Shown in pieces: positions 16,718 to 22,540 of a stretch of 22,540 bases of DNA. The stretch comes from Gracilaria caudata (Eukaryota > Rhodophyta > Florideophyceae > Gracilariales > Gracilariaceae): contig JASCIV010000370.1 in NCBI GenBank assembly GCA_030374735.1, forward strand, positions 1 through 22,540, read 5' to 3'. Numbering within the stretch: position 1 is the first letter of the stretch; each line of letters begins with the position of its first letter. A program made the translations under genes and the position numbers. The notes beneath the pieces are model-generated. The model saw only the letters and a list, made by a program, of their open reading frames with translations. It was not told the DNA's origin and did not search any database.

Positions 16718-19369
16718 ATGCGTCTTGTTTTCGAAATCGCATCCATAGATGAGCATGCACAACGCGCTTGTGCGTCAATGGCCTCGAATCTCCACTCTTC
16801 TCACTCTGCCACCTGTAGCTGTTTGGGGACAGTATCTTTTGGTGGTTCCAATGCTGACACCAAACTATTCATTCCAACCACGTGTATATTCTGCTTGTTG
16901 GACTTCTTCTTTCTCGGGTGCGCGCCAAACTCTGGTCTCCATAACTATAACTGCCAACTGTACTATCTCCTCCATCCTCTGTTTTTGAAACATTTCCCAA
17001 TGTTCTCCTGGCAGAAGACAGTAGCACTGAATGCACTTCCAGGAAACATTATGCGTACATCACGTATGACTTCCAAGTGGCCAACATTGCGAAGGGCTCC
17101 GGACCCCCTTGACCAGAGGCCTCATATTTCTCCAAAAATGTCCCATACAAACTCTTGAATTCATTATACTTTCTTTTCGAAAACACGCCATCTCTAATAT
17201 GCGGACGTTGGCTCGGGTCGATATCACAAATATCGCTTCTCGTGACACTCCCTGTAACACTCTTATTGCTCCGGCTTGAAATCTATATCGTTGTAGAGCC
17301 TTGCCACGTCATCACTCCGTGGTCAGAGAGTTCTTGGTCGAGCTACTCTCGATTAAAACAACCCATCAGTTTACTTCTTGTTCCTACCATACGTGTCTCA
17401 ACACATGCAGCAATCTACAGTATTTAAAAGCTTTGAAATCAGGATTCCTGGCCTCTACGGATGCGCTCATTGTAGGTTCCATCACAGCTGCCCTTGGCCT
17501 GTACACAACAACATTTCCTTCGACTACTGTTTGAACATCATCACGAAACCATGATATGCATTCAGATTTGTACTGTGCTCGATTGATTCGCACTGTGATA
17601 GCGGCAGCCTGCGAAAAACTGCGAGAGGATTGTCGGTTTTAAAGCCATCACTAACTAATTGCTGCAACTGTTTGAGTGCTACCTGTCTCTGTACCTAATG
17701 TAGGCATTGAGCTTGCGCTTAGTAATCACTTTTGCATTGTGAGAACCAATGATACTTAACCCCCTCAGGCCCTGCTGGCTTTGATTGCTATCGAGCGCAA
17801 CAATATAAAGCACATTGCAAGCTTCAGAAACCCTTTTTGGGGGCTTGACGGAAGTGATGATTCTGGCGTGATTTCTGAAGATCTGTTGCGCAACCGGAAC
17901 TATGGGGAGAAATGCCATCGCGACTGTTGTTGAGGCTGTTTTCAGATTTTGAAGGTGATTCTCTCTTGTTCTCTGGAAGGCCGAGTGTTCATTGGGATTG
18001 AAGACGGAACAGCCTCGCAAACATTTCAGTTTATTACGGAGGGTGCGCATGCAAAGATGATGTCACCACTTTATTGTCGGCGGAAATCTTGGCAGTGCCT
18101 AAATGGTGGTGATGTGGTAGGTTATCGGGAGAAGCTTAGCTTTTTTTGATTGGGCGAGTAAAATTTTCCGACTTCCGCTAATCAACAGCGTAAACTCGTA
18201 GAACGTCCGTGGGTGTATCGCAGGTTGCTTATCAGGCTCGCAAAATTCGTGCACAAAGCGTGCTAAGATCGTGATAGCGGCCCGCAGCAGCGTTTCTTCA
18301 CTACTTGAATGATTTCACCCCATCCACAAGGTAAGAGCGACGAAAGGCATGATGAGCAAATTGATGGCTTTATAATGCTCTGCATAGCACCATAAATCCA
18401 AACGCCAGGTTGCAAAAGCTCAAGAAAAAGCACCAATTGCAATGGAAAACAAACTTAATAGCTGTAAAAGTTCGACAATGGCCGACGTTATAGGATGTAA
18501 TGGCTCTATAAAAAGCGGAAAATTGGGCATAAACGATGGTGTCTAGCAGCCTAAGTATCGTTTTCGAGGTTCTCTGAGCGCAGCGTAACGAGCGCACTAC
18601 GTGTAACTACGAAAGCTACCCTTTTCGATTCAAGTTCTGTTCAAGACAAACAGGGCCGTGGGGGGTATTGCGAAAGACCAAGATTAATTTTTGATCATAA
18701 CTTCAAACTACAGCCAACTCGACTGGCAATGTACAAACTAGAGGTTAACTGCGCACGCCTCATGATACTACCCAGATTTAAAATGGTAGCTTCGTTGTTC
18801 GGTGCTTTTCTTGCTCCAGAGGAATCGGCCTTTGGAGATGCTTTGAGGTCTTGTTTGCACTCCATTTTAATGTAGAAGGCTATATTTTCAAGATAATATA
18901 CCTTCAAAGTTTTCCGTCTCGCTACATTTTTGAGAGTTTTGATGCTTTCTCGGTCAAGAAAGGAGACAGGTTTCTCACCATGACTTTCTTCCATTGCAGA
19001 AATGATTGTAATTGCGTGCTAATAAACTAGCACCTATAAGTGAGAGAAGAGAGCAACTTGTAGATTTAGGCAAAATAAATGGCGTTTTTCCTTTCATTGT
19101 TGCATTTCTAGTCGTTACTGTGCTTCTAAATGAAGGAGAGGATGACAAATGAGCCCTGCGACTCCTGAAAATGTCAAAGAAATACTATCTTTGTGCTTTT
19201 AATACGTACTGATTTGCGTACGTTAGAGAAAATGAATTACATCTTTTGTGCATGGCCATTTTCCCTGAGGTTTCCTTTACAAAACAAAGTCAGTATGAAA
19301 ACGTTGAATTTATTTTTAATCTACAATTTGGTATCGATTTATAATCTAGGAAAGCCATATTGAGCTCAT
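16718..19369. other. Unrecognised stretch with several short open frames
   Basis: Frames at 16718-17158 (+), 17060-17260 and 17384-17593 (minus, for example 'ECISWFRDDVQTVVEGNVVV'), 17679-18050 (minus, 123 codons) and 18695-18994 (minus, 99 codons) carry no motif I can name. The two minus frames at 17.06-17.59 kb could be pieces of one broken gene, because the sequence between them also reads as short open blocks. No tRNA was seen. Confidence 0.3.
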
Positions 19370-19789
19370 TTGGTTTTCCGAATATCCATGATCGGAGATA
19401 GTTCACGACTCTCAGCATTTTCGAAGCGCCAGCCTTCCGGAATACTATATCTCATTGAGGCAGATATGATTTTCTTCGCTTTCAAGAAATTACTTCTCTA
19501 TTCGAGAAGAAACGGGTTAGTTGACTCCGTGCCTTTTTTCAATTCTCCATTAAACCTGATACTGTCTGAAACTTAGAATTGCATTGGTCGCATTCTTGCG
19601 GACCCCTGTTTCCAGGGCTCCCACCATCATGTATCTCAGTTACATGCCGTCTTAATCCACGTCCTGACGAAATATGGTAGTCTCGAAATTGTCAGGATGG
19701 GCCTTCGGTGGGGTGAAGAAAATCAGTTAGCGCATACCCACCATTTGAGAAATAACTGGAAAGAGGTTGATAAGTACTGTTGAGGAGTG
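19370..19789 (+). pseudogene. Unidentified frame broken by one TAG
   Basis: An ATG at 19370 opens 68 codons to a TAG at 19574-19576. The same frame then continues for about 70 more codons ('IGRILADPCFQGSHHHV', 'VLTKYGSLEIVRMGLRWGEE') to a TGA near 19787. The continuation is longer than chance favours in this AT-rich DNA. No family is recognised; a decayed retroelement or host gene is possible. Confidence 0.2.
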
Positions 19790-22075
19790 AGAAGTTATGA
19801 AAATGGAATTGCGAAAGCCTACCATCTACAGTCAATACATTTCAAATGTGTTCCATTCGACGATTCATAAGAGCTAGGGTTCCCAGACACTTCTCTTTGA
19901 ACAAATGTGAACTGAATTCTAAGCTGCACTCGAAGAGTCAAGAACCCTCTAATTTCTGGACCTGTATGAGGAAGTTTCTATGCTCTCGAAGAGGCCACCT
20001 GAAAAGCTAAAGTAGTAGTTGAAAGTAGAGACTTGAAAAATTGTATCTATGACTTACATATTCTTATTACTACGTCATACGTTTGATTTTCTTCGCCCTA
20101 AGTGGTCAAGTACGAACAGCGTTTGGGAGTAGTAGTGCTTTCTGAATCCTTTGCGTTTTAAAGAGCCTCCAGCAATGTTAGTGGCGAGAGGGCTCCCAAT
20201 TGAACTTATCTGCTCTGGTTTTCCTTCCTTCTTAAGGCCCAGGCAGCTCCAAACTTCTTGAGAATCTCAAAATGCATTGGTCATCCCCATTAAGTCCCTG
20301 AAAATTTTTCCTCGGCTGATGCGGGAGTTCTATTATACACCTTTGAACTCCAGTAAGAGTTCTTTCTCGACTTTAGAAGCTGTACAACTAAGCCAGGGCC
20401 TCTAACAGGGCAATAGCAACACCACGTAGGCGTTCTTCAGCGCTGAAATACAAAGTTTGGATGACATAAATAAAAGCGAGATTTTCAAATAGACTCGTGT
20501 AGATAGTACCTCTTGTATATCTCCAGCGAAAACTCGTGCATATAAATTGAGTTCGGTTTTCATAGGGTTCTAAATCCTTGGGCTGTCTATGTTCAATATG
20601 CTAAGTCGTGCTTCATTGAATCTTCCATGCATCAAAATCCAACGAGAGTTTGTTAAACGTAATTTTTCTTCAAAATTTCAATGCATTGATGTTGCCTTGA
20701 ACATCTACTAAAAAAATAGATGAGATAAGAAAAACTCAGTGATAGTTCTATGAGGGAAAGTTTTGCCTGGGATCACGAAAGGCATCTCAACATTTTGCTA
20801 AAATATTCGTTTAATTTAACTTCATTGTTCTGCAACAATGATGGGCCTGTCATTAACTTCGCAGAACCAAAAGGAATCCTTATCTTTTTCTTCTACTATA
20901 TCCAAATGTAGTAAGAAATAAGATGGAAGGTTTTCGCGGTCAATCAGATACGAAAATGCATCTTCATTTAAAGCCCTTACATATTCCGTGCAACGTCTTT
21001 ATACGACAAAGAAGAGTATTTATGTATGATTCGCTCTAATGAGCACCAAATGAGGGCTTCCAACTGCAGAAAAACGATTTCCATAAGATATTTACATTTA
21101 CCAACATTTGTTCATAAGAACTTTGGACTCTAGTGAGTATGACCTTTTGAAATCCCTGTAAGAGAGACACGGGTTGTGCATGTGTTTTTTATCTAGAACT
21201 TTGAGTGTTCATAATTACAATATACCCCGTGTGCCACCCGTGCCCATCCCGATTTTGAACACTAAATTTTCTAAATAAATCCCTGCACATCCCTTCATCA
21301 CTCCACGCCAGAATGATTTTCTGAGGGAGAACATCCAGAGCGTCATCAAAGCTCGAGAAGTCAACGCGCATGAATTACAATTTTGAGCCAGAGTAGATAA
21401 TCAAGAAAGAAGTTGAAAATGAGCAATATCCCAGTGGAAATCCAAGATATATATATATCTGGTGCCACTCGATAAATTCTTAGAAGAACAGATAACAGAT
21501 TGATGGAATTCTGATATATTTTCGATATATTGTTGTTTTCTGCACCATATATATCCACGATTTCTGCCGCAAGACCTTGATAAGAAATAGACTTTTCTTC
21601 TAAAATTTTGACACCGTTCTGGATACAGAAAATTTCGAAGTATATCGAAAAAGATGTGATCTGCTCAGAAAGAAACGTAGCGGTTTCGAAACTATGTCAA
21701 ATTTATATCGTATCCACATCCCTAGTAAAATTCAAAATGGATCTTGCGCGGACATCTGGCGTACTGGTGACGTCCTAGAAGTTTTGTGGCCGACAAAACT
21801 TGACAAAAACCAGTAGCGTAACTATAAATGGCGCACATGAAATGGACAAAGCCAAAAATATCTATCCAGAACCCATTCGAACATCCATAAAATTTTAACA
21901 AAAAAATACCTTTTGCTTTCTACCTGGGTAGTGAACAACCTGAAATATGTGAAACTGCTGTATCACTTCGGCATCAGATGCTTATGACTTCCGTGACATA
22001 GTTATGTCCTCTGGATATATCAGTTCCATATTAAATTTATACCTATGATTTCAACTGGGCATGGAAACAGTGTGA
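19790..22075. other. AT-rich stretch, no gene recognised
   Basis: Holds a minus-strand frame of roughly 90 codons with one stop between about 20340 and 20080 (pieces 'KKEGKPEQISSIGSPLATN' and 'HYYSQTLFVLDHLG'), not identified. A hairpin TCATTGTT-CTGC-AACAATGA lies at 20822-20841, and a (TA)n palindrome at about 21445-21460. It is probably repeat debris. Confidence 0.35.
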
Positions 22076-22262
22076 GTGCCTACCCAAAAGTTTCTTTTAT
22101 TTTCTGAACAGATACGCAATGACGAGAACATGATGTCTTCCCACATAGTGTGCATGGTGAAAGAAGAAGAAAACGGTCACCTCACCCTTAGAGCAAGACT
22201 TGTCACTCGCGGAAACCGCGACCGATCGGTCTGTATTAGAGGTCGACCTCTAATACCAGATA
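22076..22262 (+). mobile_element. Ty1/copia reverse transcriptase, N-terminal fragment
   Basis: The frame reads 'NMMSSHIVCMVKEEENG' then 'LRARLVTRGNRDRSVCIR'. This matches the start of the copia-type RVT_2 domain, where a 'xxSSHxVYxxK...xxARxVxxGNRD' pattern precedes the catalytic part. It is of the GalEA-like type reported from red algae and aquatic animals. Homology fades after 'CIR', where a 24-bp palindrome begins, and the frame stops at 22300. The catalytic Asp residues are missing, so this is an isolated fragment. No integrase or LTR was found next to it. Confidence 0.6.
22233..22256. repeat. 24-bp perfect palindrome at the end of the copia fragment
   Basis: GTATTAGAGGTC and GACCTCTAATAC are exact reverse complements with no spacer. 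Just upstream are TCGCGG-AAA-CCGCGA (22207-22221) and ACCGATCGGT (22221-22230), so three palindromes abut within 50 bp. Confidence 0.85.
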
Positions 22263-22392
22263 AGACGAAACTGTCCCAACGCAGATATGACTATCATTAG
22301 ACTACTTATGATCCTGGAAATTTCACCTAGTTTTGACTTCAGTGTCGAATACGTGAAACGGGCACTTTCTCAATGCAGTTCTATTCATATTG
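22263..22392. other. Junction between copia and LINE fragments
   Basis: About 130 bp with stops in the LINE frame and no match to the region that normally precedes the LINE RT domain. It probably contains a break between two elements. Confidence 0.4.
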
Positions 22393-22540
22393 ACATTTAA
22401 ATGGGGCCCGCTCATGAATTCTGGGTTCTCCAAGTACAATCGAACGGAGCAATCGATTGTGCAGGTGAACAACATTATCACAAACGGCCACTCGCGTGTG
22501 GCTGTTCTGGATTTGACAAAAGCGTACGACAAAGTTGACC
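22393..22540 (+). mobile_element. Non-LTR (LINE) reverse transcriptase, start of domain, runs off the window
   Basis: The open frame reads 'SGFSKYNRTEQSIVQVNNI' then 'RVAVLDLTKAYDKVD'. This fits LINE RT motif 2 ('GFRxxRxTxxAI') followed by motif A ('VAxLDLxKAYDxV'), which holds the first catalytic Asp. The frame is open to the window end. The upstream palm/finger region is not evident, so it may be 5'-truncated, as is common for LINEs. No endonuclease domain was seen upstream. Confidence 0.7.

Noticed and set aside
16718..17158. 146-codon plus-strand frame downstream of the TATA box
   Set aside because: No domain or signal, Cys/Ser/His-rich in an odd mix, and open frames also exist on the other strand; not called as a gene.

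Overview
The window looks nuclear and eukaryotic. It has long non-coding stretches, scattered decayed genes, retroelement fragments, single-exon open frames with TATA boxes and an AATAAA signal, and a 5S rRNA gene ending in a T-run. An NB-ARC/WD40 receptor relic, SIMPL-domain (DUF541) genes without visible introns and a Ty1/copia fragment with an 'ISSH...ARxVxxGNRD'-type start together suggest a red alga, most likely a florideophyte of the Chondrus type. This is inference from family knowledge; no organism-specific marker was read.

Layout. 1-4.2 kb (GC-richer, minus strand): a decayed NLR/Apaf-1-like STAND receptor. It runs from an alpha-helical N-terminus (4179 downward) through NB-ARC (Walker A about 3378-3364, Walker B about 3132-3112, sensor-1-like motif about 3045-3028) and an Apaf-1-like helical region to a WD40 array reaching about 165. 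Many stops and frameshifts break it. Inside its WD40 half, on the opposite strand, lies a 5S rRNA gene (1207-1365) whose secondary structure is intact but which carries a 39-nt internal insertion.

4.2-6.4 kb: an intergenic stretch, then the one clearly intact gene, a secreted SIMPL-domain protein (5543-6253, minus) with a TATA box 142 bp upstream. 6.4-8.75 kb: AT-rich intergenic DNA with perfect 18-23 bp palindromes. 8.77-9.95 kb: a decayed second SIMPL copy split by about 770 bp of foreign DNA with transposon-like inverted repeats. 10.08-10.41 kb: a minisatellite with a 39-41 bp period, each unit carrying a GC-rich hairpin. 10.45-11.07 kb: a small transcription-unit-like gene (minus) with a TATA-like box, an AATAAA signal and one in-frame stop.

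11-22 kb: mostly non-coding, with a CT microsatellite, a GC-rich island with a 180-aa frame of unknown nature, a perfect heat-shock-element-like site upstream of a TATA box (16.3-16.46 kb), and many open frames I cannot identify. The right end holds a Ty1/copia reverse-transcriptase N-terminal fragment (22.1 kb) and the start of a non-LTR (LINE) reverse-transcriptase domain that runs off the window.

No operon or pathway links these genes. The most notable items are the 5S gene with an insertion, the NLR-like relic, the SIMPL gene/pseudogene pair, the hairpin minisatellite, and an excess of perfect 11-12 bp-arm palindromes across the window.
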